Origin: Eumeta japonica
Taxonomy: Eukaryota; Arthropoda; Insecta; Lepidoptera; Psychidae
Assembly: GCA_005406025.1 (NCBI GenBank)
Contig: BGZK01000294.1
Location: forward strand, 124,001 to 188,000
Direction: 5' to 3'
DNA length: 64,000 bases
This document shows positions 25,001 to 34,524 of this stretch, one piece after another. The notes beneath the pieces are model-generated. The model was not told the origin of the DNA and searched no databases. It worked only from the letters and a program-made list of their open reading frames with translations. Both the position numbers and the translations under genes were made by a program. Positions within the stretch are counted from its first letter, which is position 1. Each line of letters begins with the position of its first letter.

Positions 25001-26004
25001 CACAACTGTTATGGACTGACCAAAAGTGCGGACTCGGTTCACAATGTTTACAAGTCAATTTTAAGTTGAAGACTATGTCACATCTCCACTAAGAACGTCA
25101 GTAGCAAACGAAGCAGAGAGGATAACTCCTTCACACCCATACATCACCACAAAGGGTCCACTCTTGGCTCACCCATTGGCCAATGCAGTTGCTTCAGTGC
25201 AGATATAAGCTACATTTTGTAATTATTATATAAACTAATTTGTGAGAAAAATAGCAGTTTTTTTTTATCCTTCAGCAGCAGCATTCATGTTTCATCTATT
25301 ATCCATTTATTAAGATATAAAAATAATTTTAATAAGCTACTTTTTTAAGAAAGATATTTATAGGCTATTCTTATTGTTTGCTATTTTCCTGTTGTTGTCA
25401 AAATTTAGATCAGATATGATTAAAAAAGTTTACACTGAGATCTAAAGCATATTATAACTACTGCATAGTTATTACAAAATAAGAAATAAATATGTATCTG
25501 ACAATTTCAATATATTTTTTAAATATGTCATATAACAAAAACTTGTTTAATGTAGTAAAATACCTTGTTTCCTAAAATTCTTTATAGAGAACTTATACAG
25601 TAGTTTTTAAAACAGATCGCATAATAAAAAAAAAATTAATGACAAACACACCATTGGCTCTCAGTCGAGCCCTTTGATTTCTAACTGCCTGAACTCGTCC
25701 TTGACCACCATCTCGCGGTGCTACAGCTTTTGGACGAGCACCAGCTGTAAAATATTTATAATTACAGTGACAAATAATTTAAACAAAGACTGTAACATTA
25801 AGATATGGCAAAGTTTATTCTGTTCATGGTCAAACATAAAATATGATTAATCAGGTCAACACACAAAAATCAAAATAAATAAAAATTTAAATAAGATCAC
25901 AATAACATACTTTGAGCTGGCACACGTGAAACACGAAGAAAAGCAATAGAAAGTATTAAGATTACGACAGCACTAATAACAGCCGTAATTATGAATGGAT
26001 CCAT
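13055..26004 (-). CDS. DDRGK1: DDRGK domain-containing protein 1 (UFBP1), six exons
   Basis: ER-membrane adaptor of the UFMylation system (partner of the UFL1 ligase). Exons in transcript order: 25911-26004, 25652-25744, 24764-24882, 24535-24666, 13586-13762, 13055-13315. All borders are GT/AG and all phases join, giving 291 aa, a normal family length. Exon 1 encodes an N-terminal signal anchor ([19 protein letters not shown]). Exon 2 is basic ([12 protein letters not shown] ... [10 protein letters not shown]). Exons 3-5 carry [24 protein letters not shown] followed by a long Glu/Lys/Arg coiled coil. The last exon has the winged-helix/PCI-like domain with the name-giving motif DDRGK ([13 protein letters not shown]). 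Intron 4 (13763-24534) is 10.8 kb and packed with nested transposons; the other introns are 97 to 907 bases. Head-to-head with eclair, tail-to-tail with Nup107. Confidence 0.95.
13830..14480. other. DDRGK1 intron 4, right-hand end, unassigned
   Basis: AT-rich intronic DNA. The 14220-14290 patch (gccacgcttaatgtagggcc) looks like an old fragment of a 'cacgctcatt...' repeat seen at 50955 and 59730. Nothing else is recognised. Confidence 0.4.
14500..14840 (+). repeat. Truncated copy of the 'acggacgg...ctctaaaaat' repeat (family B)
   Basis: Ends with cagacagacagatggatgg, acggacatgg, an 'aactataag' segment and ggaactctaaaaatg. The same terminal order ends the longer copies at 51640-51710 and 60330-60415. 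Interpreted as a 5'-truncated copy of that dispersed family. Confidence 0.55.
14880..15030 (+). mobile_element. Jockey-type LINE, 3' tail only
   Basis: The stretch 'ttggaatgggtggaaaatgt' through 'acatatttcaagtctaattc' and the terminal 'aaataaaaatatttttattt' matches the 3' ends of the larger copies at 20400-20515 and 42150-42255. A 5'-truncated insertion in DDRGK1 intron 4. Confidence 0.6.
15685..15815 (+). repeat. Dispersed repeat family A, copy 2
   Basis: cacaaaactctgctactcta, then ccactttttctattttacac and cattgcgacgctttcgtgac. Same motif order as 7600-7775 and the reverse-strand copy at 59490-59655. Confidence 0.6.
16480..16700 (+). mobile_element. RTE-type LINE, C-terminal fragment
   Basis: Conceptual translation gives [12 protein letters not shown] and later a RQACMK-like stretch, the C-terminal end of a lepidopteran RTE-type reverse-transcriptase polyprotein (compare L-R-W-F-x-H-L-G/E-R-M-N at 44580). 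Frames are broken. One of four copies in the window (others 44060, 48960 and 61410). Confidence 0.7.
17374..17625. mobile_element. MITE-like block with inverted 'taaattacgtcaca' ends
   Basis: The left end reads catccataaattacgtcaca and the right end, reverse-complemented, reads tgtctaaattacgtcacac; the interior has a pyrimidine-rich 'gacccactccccgtctttg' and 'gtcacaggtggtcacac'. It sits inside the Jockey element and replaces the expected PQGS...YIND coding segment. I know this terminal motif as a common insect repeat but cannot name its family. No clear target duplication. Confidence 0.6.
17974..19742 (-). mobile_element. hAT transposon, degenerate, 8-bp target duplication TTCTGCAG
   Basis: Bounded by imperfect inverted ends CAGAGGCGGCTCGT (left) and CAAAGGCGGCTCGT (right, reverse-complemented). 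Flanked by exact 8-bp repeats TTCTGCAG at 17966-17973 and 19743-19750, the size hAT transposases make. On the minus strand it carries a broken transposase: 18560-18919, and 18049-18396 with the hAT C-terminal dimerisation stretch ([15 protein letters not shown], then [14 protein letters not shown]). At 1769 bp with broken frames and no N-terminal zinc finger recognised, it is non-autonomous. Removing it and one duplication restores the Jockey sequence reading 'ttctgcagcatatgcag'. Confidence 0.92.
20520..21230. other. DDRGK1 intron 4, unassigned AT-rich stretch
   Basis: No repeat boundary or coding exon recognised. Confidence 0.4.
21235..22140. repeat. Dispersed ~0.9 kb repeat (family C), copy 1
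   Basis: Shares ordered segments with 34525-35420: gatggaatcaatcatgcatc; gcaagcgcgagcgcggtc; a 'tagtcactta...gatattgttagtgatgtaa' stretch; caataataaattatg; aaaatacctaactt; and a 'ttaatttttagaacacgttt' end. There is no ORF of note. Class unknown; the pair defines the approximate limits. Confidence 0.7.
22440..22640. other. CpG-rich patch in DDRGK1 intron 4
   Basis: Sudden GC/CpG-rich DNA (cgcgcgccactcgccttcaa; gcgacggcgaggatacactt; cgacgcgcgcatgcacgttg) in an AT-rich intron. No coding exon is recognised. It could be a transposon 5' end or an old regulatory sequence. Confidence 0.4.
22690..23690. other. DDRGK1 intron 4, unassigned AT-rich stretch
   Basis: No exon or element recognised. Confidence 0.4.
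23704..24389. mobile_element. Non-autonomous hAT-type element, 8-bp target duplication ATAATCAA
   Basis: Ends CAGTGTCGGACTGG (left) and CAGGGTCGGACTGG (right, reverse-complemented), flanked by identical ATAATCAA at 23696-23703 and 24390-24397. Length 686 bp, no transposase. Subterminal inverted matches extend inward (gaggtggcatt on the left, aatgccacctgag on the right). The interior holds 'ccctgaaacttcccactatt' and 'cgaatcaaccgattttgaac', shared with the repeat at 42600-43400, so it either derives from or has captured that family. It lies 145 bases from DDRGK1 exon 4. Confidence 0.9.
24950..25640. other. DDRGK1 intron 2, nothing recognised
   Basis: Intronic sequence between exons 25652-25744 and 24764-24882. 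A slightly GC-richer patch at 25000-25200 has no convincing ORF or splice sites. Confidence 0.4.
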
Positions 26005-27061
26005 ACTGATCAATAAAATTTCGATGAATTAGAATATTCTTCTTTTTTAATTTTCACAAACGTAAAAAAATGTTTACCACCATTTACGCTAATATTTTAC
26101 GACATTCGCTAATCTAACCACAGAACGATAACGAAAGCAAAGTTTAATAATTTAAAGTTGTAGTTGTCAATGTCAATCGGTAACTTGTAATGATTTTATC
26201 AACAAACCAAAGTCAATCTTGTAATCAATTTAAATTAAATTAAATCAAATGAAGCTTTATTTCATAGGTCATAAATATCACACTTGAAATGCGTAATAAA
26301 CGATTGATTTCGACATTAACATTACCACACGTTCCAAATGTTGATTCACCTTTACAAGAACGGGCAAGAAACTCAAAGATTGTTCTTTTTTACTCATTGA
26401 TACAAAATATTGAGAAATTGATGATTTAGTACAACACCTAGGAAGACATTAAGCAACCCGATAGCCGAGTAGTAAAATTCCATCGGTATTTTTCATTAAT
26501 ATATTCAGATACAGTATGATAGCCCTTACCATATGACTTTCTTCTTATAAAACGTTTAAATTCATGAAACAGAAAATGTTGAATTTCACTTCAGCCGGGA
26601 CCTTATGATAAAAGCGCAAACATTGCCCCTCAAATGATTTTTTAACTTTGTTTATATGGGTTTATGGCTTTGCTTTTACGGCTTTCAACGGGTTCAATGC
26701 ATAGCCTTCTTTATAACGTTGTCCTTACTCAAGCCTACTGTTGTTGAATGGCGTTAGAAGGTTTACGTTAATAAACAATAAATTTTAGCTTACACAGTTA
26801 ATAACAACGTGATATATTCCAAACGATAAAAGTAAACACGTTTTTCAAAATTAATGCTCTGTTCCAGATAATAATTGTTTTTAGGTAAATCTGCATTATA
26901 ATGCATGAATTAAATTGGTGTTGAGATGTAGGTTTTGATAAGAGAAAACGGTGGGTTGTTATTTTTGCTTAAATTAGAACTCTGGTAATAATTGATCTAT
27001 ATCGTGAATTGGATGACGTGTGTCATTTTACTGTTCATGTGTCAAAGTGGAGCCAACCAAA
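26005..27061. promoter_or_regulatory. Head-to-head intergenic region between DDRGK1 and eclair
   Basis: The two genes are transcribed away from each other from start codons 1057 bases apart, so both promoters lie here. About 26225-26640 is occupied by an antisense Jockey 3' end, leaving roughly 220 bases on the DDRGK1 side and 420 on the eclair side. A short upstream ORF begins at 27013 and overlaps the eclair ATG out of frame. No TATA box is evident. Confidence 0.6.
26225..26640 (-). mobile_element. Jockey-type LINE 3' end, antisense copy
   Basis: Reverse complement of the same 3' region as 20100-20515 and 41850-42255. Read on the minus strand it passes phe-lys-xaa-his-type coding remnants, the 'caatattttgtatcaatgag' stretch and the ATTTGATTTAATTT tail (26225-26255 on plus). 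It is inserted in the DDRGK1/eclair promoter region, its 3' end facing DDRGK1. Confidence 0.75.
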
Positions 27062-30000
27062 ATGGCAATTAAGAATATTTTGTATAGTTTATCTCTTCTT
27101 TTAATTGTTAAAAGTACTTGTGCATTATATTTTCATATTGCGGAAGGAGAACGAAAATGTTTTATAGAAGAAATTCCTGATGATACGACTGTTATTGGTA
27201 ATAAACCTTGTAATATATAACCTTAATATTGGCTTTGTAAATTTATTGGTTTTATTTGATAATGTAATTGTTTCTGTTTTTGTTGCATTCTAGATAAAGT
27301 GCTTGGAACTAGTTTTGATTGTATAATTTTTTACAGTTAATTACAAAGTTGAATTATATGATCCCCGATCCGGTGGTTTCATGCCATCTTCTCCTGGTAT
27401 CGGTATGCACGTGGAAGTCAGAGATCCTGATGAGAAAATAGTTCTTTCGCGGGTTTACAGTTCAGAGGGCATGATATCATTTACTTCACATACACCAGGA
27501 GAACACACTATTTGTTTGTATTCCAACAGTACTTCATGGTTTAGTGGATCACAGTTACGTGTAAGTTTTATTAATCTTTTGGACTTTAGTTTATATGATT
27601 TTATAAACTATTTTTTATGGATATTATGTAAGAGAATTGATACAAACTACAAGACAATGGTGAGATTGAGCCACCAAATATATGGTTTCTCATCCTCATT
27701 AATTATAATACACTTTTATAAAGAACTATATATTTCTATGATATATTCTGAGTTATGTTTATTAATTTATAAATTTCTATAATTAAAATAAAGTTTTAAT
27801 CAATAATGTCAAACTTATATTTTTGATTTTAATCATGTTTTTAGGTGCACTTAGATATTCAGGTGGGTGAACATGCGATCGACTATGCAAATGTAGCTCA
27901 TAAAGATAAACTCTCAGAGCTTCAACTTAGGATCAGACAGCTTTTGGATCAGGTTGAACAAATAACAAAGGAACAGAGCTACCAGAGGGTGATTATCATG
28001 TTTATTTTATATAAAATATGCCAGGTGTTTGACTAATTTTTTGTCTTTTCCAAGCTCAGTTTTTTTATTTAAAATCCTAATCTTCATAATAATCGTGAAA
28101 CTAAGTTGCATCACAATGCAATCAATGTTTTACATAATATTTTAATCTTGACAGTGATAATTTTTTTTTTCTGCATTCATCAACATATAAATTTACTTTT
28201 TTCATTAATTACGGAGCAACTATGTATTTTATTATAAAATCAAGTTTTATATTACCCCATTGCTGAGATATATCCTCTTACAGTCTTTTTATTTCAAACT
28301 AGCTTCTGACTACAACTCTGCCTGTGTAGACAAACGAAAGATTTTTCTTCATCTTTTAGATTAACTGATCACACTGTGAAACCATGAATGCGATATCAGT
28401 CCTACTCTTGATACTGGTCCTGGTCTCAATTCCAATCTTATTTACATTCTGAATACCAATCTCAATCCTGCTCTCAATATCTATTCACATAATTGATACA
28501 CTGGTCCAAATTTTGGATTAATTTTTAAAGGCTTTTCCATTTTAATGCAGAAATACTTAATGTTTCTGGATAAAAAATATCATATGCGTAGCCTAATAAT
28601 GTTCTTTTTTTTTTTTCAGTAAATTTTGTTAAGATCAGTTTAGTCATTCTGAAGATTGTCCTGGACAAATAAACAAAACTTTCAAAAGGGTTGTTTAGGT
28701 AACAATAAAAACATATCAATACCCTAATTTTGAAATCACAGGCGGGCACTTCAAATTTATTTGTATGTATTAATTAAGGGGTTTAAACCTGAAGTTCTCC
28801 ATGCAGGCCCAATGGGGGCGGGGCTGTTATTGATCATTGTCATTGATACATTAATTTACAATGTCGAAGAGTGGATAGCTTAGTATGTTCTGCAACACAT
28901 GGAGCAAGTACTTTAACTTGGCTTAAGTTAAGAATTCATTGCTCAATATGTCTATTGTGGTTAGGATTAGAACTTTTTCTTTCTGAATGTAAGAAACTCA
29001 ATGATTCCCCAAAATAATTTTAATTTTCTTTACAATTTTAAATTTGTATTTGGTCTGCATAACAACTGTAATTTAATACTCTCCTAGAGACCCATTCTTT
29101 GCAATTTATGCTGCAGCTATTGTAGCACACATTGGTTTCAACATCAAATTTATAGCCAAACATTAGAACACAGCTAGTGCAATGAAAGCAATCAACTAGC
29201 CCTAAATGGAAACAAAATAGTTTCATAAATATGCTTACCAGCACTTGATTTAATGGATCTCTTCTTTTTATTCAAATAATACCTGTAAATTGCCATTAAC
29301 AACTTTTTTCTTTTAATTCTACCATAGATACTACATATTTTAAATTAGATGTGTATTCATTCCCATGCATCTGCTAAAACATCTGTTCTTGAGTTTATTG
29401 ATAGACTTATATATGAACGCGTGCAGCATTTTTTTTAAGTGCCTGTGTGTACAACCCTTGTTATTCTCGTTTTTGAAATTGTTTCAAAATCTGACTGTGC
29501 ACATTAGTATTAGACATTTGATGGAGATTGCATGCAGAGTTAACATTTTGTTCAGACTTATGCACACATCAGTGTATTGGTACCAATGCATTAGATTGCA
29601 AGTAATGGCCAATGTGTGGCCTAGGGCTACCCAAAAAAAAAGATTATTTTTTTTTCAAGTCTCGTGTGAAAATATGTTAGTTTACTATGTTTTAAGAGCC
29701 CCCTCCAAAGGACAGCTCAAAAAAATTTTATAAGGTCGCTCACAATTTTTTTAAATTTCCAAAATCCTCAAAAATCGATTTTTTTCAAATACTTTTTCTC
29801 GTGAGTTCATTTCTTTTTACATGAAAAATCATGAAGATCCTGAAAATTTCAAGTCAAAATGTATGTAAAAAAATACTTTGGTAAAGAAAGTTAAAAAATA
29901 TTGTTGTTCTAAATAATGTTTATAATTGACTATTGTTGTATTTAAAAATTATAAAAATGTTAAAAAAAGTTATAAAAACATTATTAAAATGTTAATTTTT

Positions 30001-32779
30001 GTAAAATAAATTAATTTACACAAATTAAAAAATTATCATTTTTTTACAATTATTCAAAAATGGTGAAAATTGTTCATTAATTTTTTTTTTGTTTCTCGTG
30101 CTTTAATTTCATTCTTTAGCATGTCAAATTTGAGGAAAAAAATATTAAGTTCGTTAATATTCATGTTTAGAAGTTGCTCAAATAGATATAAAGTACTCGA
30201 TTTGAAAATTTACAAAAATTGGAGCGACCTCTAAATATTAAAATATTGACTTGAAATTTTCAGGATCTTCATGATTTTTCATGTAAAACGAAATGAAATC
30301 ACGAGATAAAGTATTTGAAAAAAAAAATCGATTTTTGAGGATTTTGGAAATTTAAAAAAATTGTGAGCGACCTTTTAAAAATTTTTTTTTGAGCTGTCCT
30401 TTGGAGGGGGCTCTTAAAACATAGTAAACTAACATATTTTCACATGAGACTTGAAAAAAAATAATCTTTTTTTTTTGGGTCGCCCTAGTGTGGCCGTGGC
30501 ATTTTGCTTGCAAAACAAGCGTTTTGTAAATGCATATTTTATCAAGTCATTGATACAACTATATAACGTATTATTTTTCTTTTAAAACCGAGTATAAATG
30601 GAAACAAAAGTAATTACGTTTTAATTTATTTACATATTATATAATTGCAATGTGACAATCGTTGCAGGAACACATCAGAACTCTTAGCGATAACAGCAGA
30701 AACAGAGTGAATTAAGTTGATGTGGAATTGAATGAAAATGTAATCTGTATGAATTGCAGAACTTTTATATTATAAAGAATAAGTATAATTTATATAGTTC
30801 TTATAATATTAATTTGGCAGTTACACTCAACTAAGAATGTAAAAACCCTGAAATGATTATCAGCGGACAATAAATTTGGGATAGGAACTGCTTTTCCACT
30901 TGCTTCATACAAAAGTAAAAGCAATTCCTGGCCGATTGAACTGGCTTACTAAGTTACAATTACTCAATAAGTATAAAAGGTGAAAGAAAATGAATAAAAA
31001 AAAACAAAATAAAAACCTGCCTTCAGAAACCTATTGAAATAATTTTTCAAACAGCCTCCTAAAACAATTGGTTGTTTTTGAAGTCGGTTCATCTCTTTTT
31101 GACTCAAAATTTGATGTTTCATTCGTATTTACATATGTTGTTTTGCCTTTAATTTATCTACAACCGACTCCAAAAACAACTGAGTCTTTTTGAAAAATTA
31201 TTTAAATAGGTTTTTGAGGGTGATTTTTTTTCATATATCAAGCAATCCCTTTCAAGAAAGGTCTTGGACTTATTTTGTCTATACTATTCAATTTTAAAAT
31301 GACTTGTTGATTTTTAATTTAGTTGTAATATCTGCCACAAATAAAAATGTTTTAATTAGTCCCATGTAAAGGTTACAGACACTCATATTTTTTGATGGAT
31401 TATTCTAAAGCCAATATTATATATTATAAATAAGCTTTCACCTGCATTTCCACCTGTGTGGACATAGAATGAATTCTTCCATCTTTTATATTGACTGATA
31501 ATGCTGTCAACCGTAATCCCGATCTCAATTACGATTTGATCCTACTTTTGATTTCGATTCCGAATCTTGTCTTTCTTTAGTTCTATCTTCGACTCGATTT
31601 TGATGAAATTATCCCAGAGGAATGCATACTCCTACATCTTAAACATATATATCTCTACTATTTTTTTTTATATGAAACAATCTCATCCTGTTGCTACTGA
31701 TTTTGTTCCTGGTTAAGATTCTGATGCCAAACTGATGTTGAATTTGAATTTCTTATGAACATTGCTGTTACTAATAACCAATTTACACAAGTAAACAATT
31801 TGTTTTACAAACACATGAACAAAGTCACGAGCAAAAGTTAATATGTTAATAAATTATACTGCAAAGTTTCAGCTAATTATGTTCAGCCATGAAACTGTGA
31901 TTGGGTAATAAGCACCCAAACTTTCACATTTATAATATTAGTCAAATTGAAAGCTATTGTTTACATCTCAAAAATATTCATCTATAACTTCATTTATTAA
32001 AGTATATTTCATCTGTTAGGCCTTCCATCACTGTCTATTTGAATATTATGTAATGTAATAAATATTTTTATTACATAAAAGTGTCATATATTGGATGAAT
32101 ATTATAAATGTAAGTGTCGTGGATTTTAATGTAGATATAGGAAATGATTTAGCCAGTGCACACAGATTTAGCCAGTGCACACAGTGTGTAATAGCGGCAA
32201 TTTGTGTTGATTTCTTTAACATATGTGATATTGAGACTCTTATAGATCGTAACATAATGTTAGATAGGTTATGCTCTTTAATAAATAGGCTATGCAACAC
32301 AAAAACAATCTTTCAAATTTAACTGATAGCTCCAGATATTAGCATGTTCAAACAAAAACAAACCTTTAGCTTTATATAGTGCAGATGATATATGAGATGT
32401 ATTTGGCAGTTGCCACTCTCCATTCTGAATTACCAAAATAAATTATTTTCTAATTTTCCATTCTTTATTGCAATAACTATTGTATGTTTGCAATTTGTAC
32501 TTTCTTTTATAGATTTATATAGATAATAGCAATATGCTAAATAATATTTTGTTTTGACATAGCTTATATTAATTTAAAAGCATTGTTATGTGATTATTTA
32601 ATGCATAAAAATTTATTTATATTTTTCAGTATCGTGAAGAACGTTTTAGACATACTTCAGAAAGCACGAACCAAAGAGTGCTTTGGTGGAGTTTGCTTCA
32701 AACTGGTGTCTTAGTTATAATGGGCTATTGGCAAATGAGACACCTTAAAAGTTTTTTTGAAGCCAAGAAGTTAGTGTAA
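27062..32779 (+). CDS. eca: p24-family cargo receptor, TMED4/9 type (eclair)
   Basis: Type I membrane protein of COPI/COPII vesicles that sorts cargo between ER and Golgi. Exons: 27062-27197, 27337-27560, 27845-27988, 32630-32779. All borders are GT/AG, phases join, and the product is 217 aa, a normal p24 length. Signal peptide about residues 1-20 ([20 protein letters not shown]). The GOLD domain follows ([60 protein letters not shown]), with the paired cysteines of the family. A coiled coil lies in exon 3 ([20 protein letters not shown]), then a transmembrane helix ([18 protein letters not shown]) and a short cytosolic tail with FF and a dilysine ([11 protein letters not shown]) for COP coat binding. 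The last intron is 4.6 kb and holds a large fold-back element. Confidence 0.95.
28285..28500 (+). repeat. Dispersed repeat family D ('ctctgcctgtgtaga' + GATTCY hexamers), copy 1
   Basis: Starts with an 'aactctgcctgtgtagacaa' segment, then 'ttttcttcatcttttag', then a degenerate run of cctactcttgatactggtcc-type hexamers. The same layout is seen at 31430, 33170, 49945 and 59150, and reversed at 50640-50830. Confidence 0.55.
29622..30487. mobile_element. Large fold-back element (hAT-like MITE), 8-bp target duplication GTGTGGCC
   Basis: About 240 bases at each end are inverted copies of each other (29622-29860 against 30243-30487), separated by a ~380-base AT-rich loop. Ends are TAGGGCTACCC and, reversed, TAGGGCGACCC. 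Flanking 8-bp repeats GTGTGGCC lie at 29614-29621 and 30488-30495. No transposase. Arms are nearly identical, so the insertion is fairly young. It lies in the last intron of eclair and would form a strong hairpin in the pre-mRNA. Confidence 0.93.
30625..30830 (+). repeat. Exon-like dispersed repeat (family E), copy 1
   Basis: From about 30645 (caatgtgacaatcg, an 'ag', then gaacacatcagaactcttag) to 30810 it aligns with 63810-64000. In the right-hand copy this region reads as an open frame after an AG acceptor-like site; here an in-frame stop breaks it. Possible processed or partial gene copy, or part of a transposon. Confidence 0.55.
31021..31219. mobile_element. MITE with ~60-base imperfect inverted ends ('ccgactcc' type)
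   Basis: Left arm cttcagaaacctattgaaat ... gttgtttttgaagtcggtt; right arm reversed gives cctcaaaaacctatttaaat ... gttgtttttggagtcggtt. Total about 200 bases. The gtcggtt motif is the widespread lepidopteran 'aaccgactcc/ttc' repeat end. No target duplication is resolved. Confidence 0.7.
31430..31640 (+). repeat. Dispersed repeat family D, copy 2
   Basis: 'cacctgtgtggacatagaat' followed by 'attcttccatcttttatatt' and a run of gatctcaattacgatttgat-type degenerate hexamers. Confidence 0.55.
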
Positions 32780-32901
32780 GAATTTAGAAGTATTATTTAT
32801 TGTTATAATGATTTCTGAAAATTTACTATTTTCTGGAAAAAAACAGAATATTAAAGATACAATTAGGTCATTTTTTCTTGTCAAAACTATAGGTCTCATT
32901 T

Positions 32902-32965
32902 AATAAATATTGCATTTTGTTTAATTGAACATATGTAACAGTGATCTGGATCTAATTAAAATAAA
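32902..32965 (+). promoter_or_regulatory. eclair polyadenylation signals
   Basis: AATAAA at 32902-32907 and again at 32960-32965, about 125 and 180 bases after the stop codon. Confidence 0.6.
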
Positions 32966-33169
32966 ATTTATTAAAACAAATAATTGCAGTTTTATTTTTA
33001 AAAGTATAATGGTAATTTAGAAAACCTAGACACTCATGGCTTACTTACCAGTCACTAATACGATTTCATAGTTAAACTAGCTAGCCTGGCATGTTCTGCC
33101 TCTTTTTATGACTGGCTTGCCCATCTAGTAAATATTATACTGTGCGGGGTGTTATTTCATGGAAATCGT

Positions 33170-33420
33170 AATTAGATGCGTTCATCTAGTTATTGTCTGC
33201 AGCTTTGCCAGCATGGACATGGAATGAACTCCATCTTTTGTATCGATCCCGTCTTTTTTGATTCTAGTCACTCTTGGTTCTGATCCTGTCCCCACTTGTT
33301 TTCAATTTTGATTCCGATTTCACTTTTGATTCTTGGCCCCAATTTTGATTCTGCTTTCTGGTCCACTTTCAATTCTAATTCCGCTATGAGTCACGATTCT
33401 AATTTGGACAAAGCCAGGGC
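33170..33420 (+). repeat. Dispersed repeat family D, copy 3
   Basis: 'agctttgccagcatggacat', 'ggaatgaactccatcttttg', then a long run of ttttgattctgatcc-like hexamers. Confidence 0.6.
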
Positions 33421-33764
33421 AAATGGCAGTATCAAAATAAAATATATGCTGTATTACTTGGGGATAATTTAGCTTCTTATGAGTTAAAGAATTATTAAAT
33501 TCGTTTTAAAAATACAAATTCAAGAATGAAGCTCAAAATAAATGGTGGTTACTCAGGAATAGTGTAGCATCTTTTAGTGAAAATATTTTTAGAATCAAAT
33601 CAGATTGGTTTATGCAGGTGATGCTTTAGAACTGGCCACTTAGAAACTAAAATAAAAAAAACCCATTTGAATTTTAAAAATGGTAATCTGCTGACCTTAG
33701 TATATTGTATTTATCTTTCATTTGTTATTACAAATTTGCAGCATAAAAGAAAATTGTCTAATGT

Positions 33765-34345
33765 CGACATCAATTTAACATAAGAACATTTTCATGCAGT
33801 GATTTTCTATGACTTTCGTTGCTATTTAAGCCAATCACAAAGTCATAACAAACTACGGTTAGCTTTTCATGATGAAACTCTATCTACCACTGTTTATAAC
33901 TGGTTTAACAAGTCAAAATGTGGTCTCACTAATCCGACTAACTATCTGCGTGACGGATGTCCTGCGGCGATGACGAAAACATCAGTGCTGTGCGCCTCAA
34001 AATAGGAACTAACAAGAGTGACCTACCAGCAATTTGGATTACTAGCTTTAACATCGATACGAGTCAAGTGCACAAATTCCTTTCTAAACATTTAGCAGTC
34101 AGGAAGCTTTGTATTTGATGGATAACTCATAAGTTGAACGAAGTTCAAAAACTCCATTGTGTTAATTGGTACCGATTGGTACTATGAAATGATACAAAGA
34201 TTTGTCACTGATGACTCAAATGCTTATATATGACATAGTTACAGGTGATGAAAGCTAGATTTTCTGTTATGATCCTGAAACCAAAGAATTTGCTCAGTGG
34301 TCATTTCCTTTCAAAGAGTTGTCTACTCCCGTTCCACCTTTGAGT
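33765..34345 (+). mobile_element. mariner transposase fragment, N-terminal and middle part
   Basis: Translation gives IFYDFRCYLSQSQSHNKL, then TTVYNWFNKSKCGLTN and further on a TGDES ... YDPETKEF-like stretch. These are the helix-turn-helix and first catalytic region (TGDE) of mariner transposases. The frame is broken at several points. No terminal repeats found. Confidence 0.8.
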
Positions 34346-34524
34346 TAGGTGGGACAGATCATATAATCAAGTTTCAGTCAGGGCAGGCTCTAATTCTATT
34401 ACGATAATACAAAAAAGACAACCCAAAGTGGATCACGACTCCTATGACCCCTGATTCTGAATTTCTATGTATTTTCAGCACATGCAAAATGCTCTGAGAT
34501 TCAAAATTAATATCAAAGTATACT

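Noticed and set aside
27020..27061. N-terminal extension of eclair
   Set aside because: Open frame only through a GTG; the first in-frame ATG is 27062 and begins the signal peptide.
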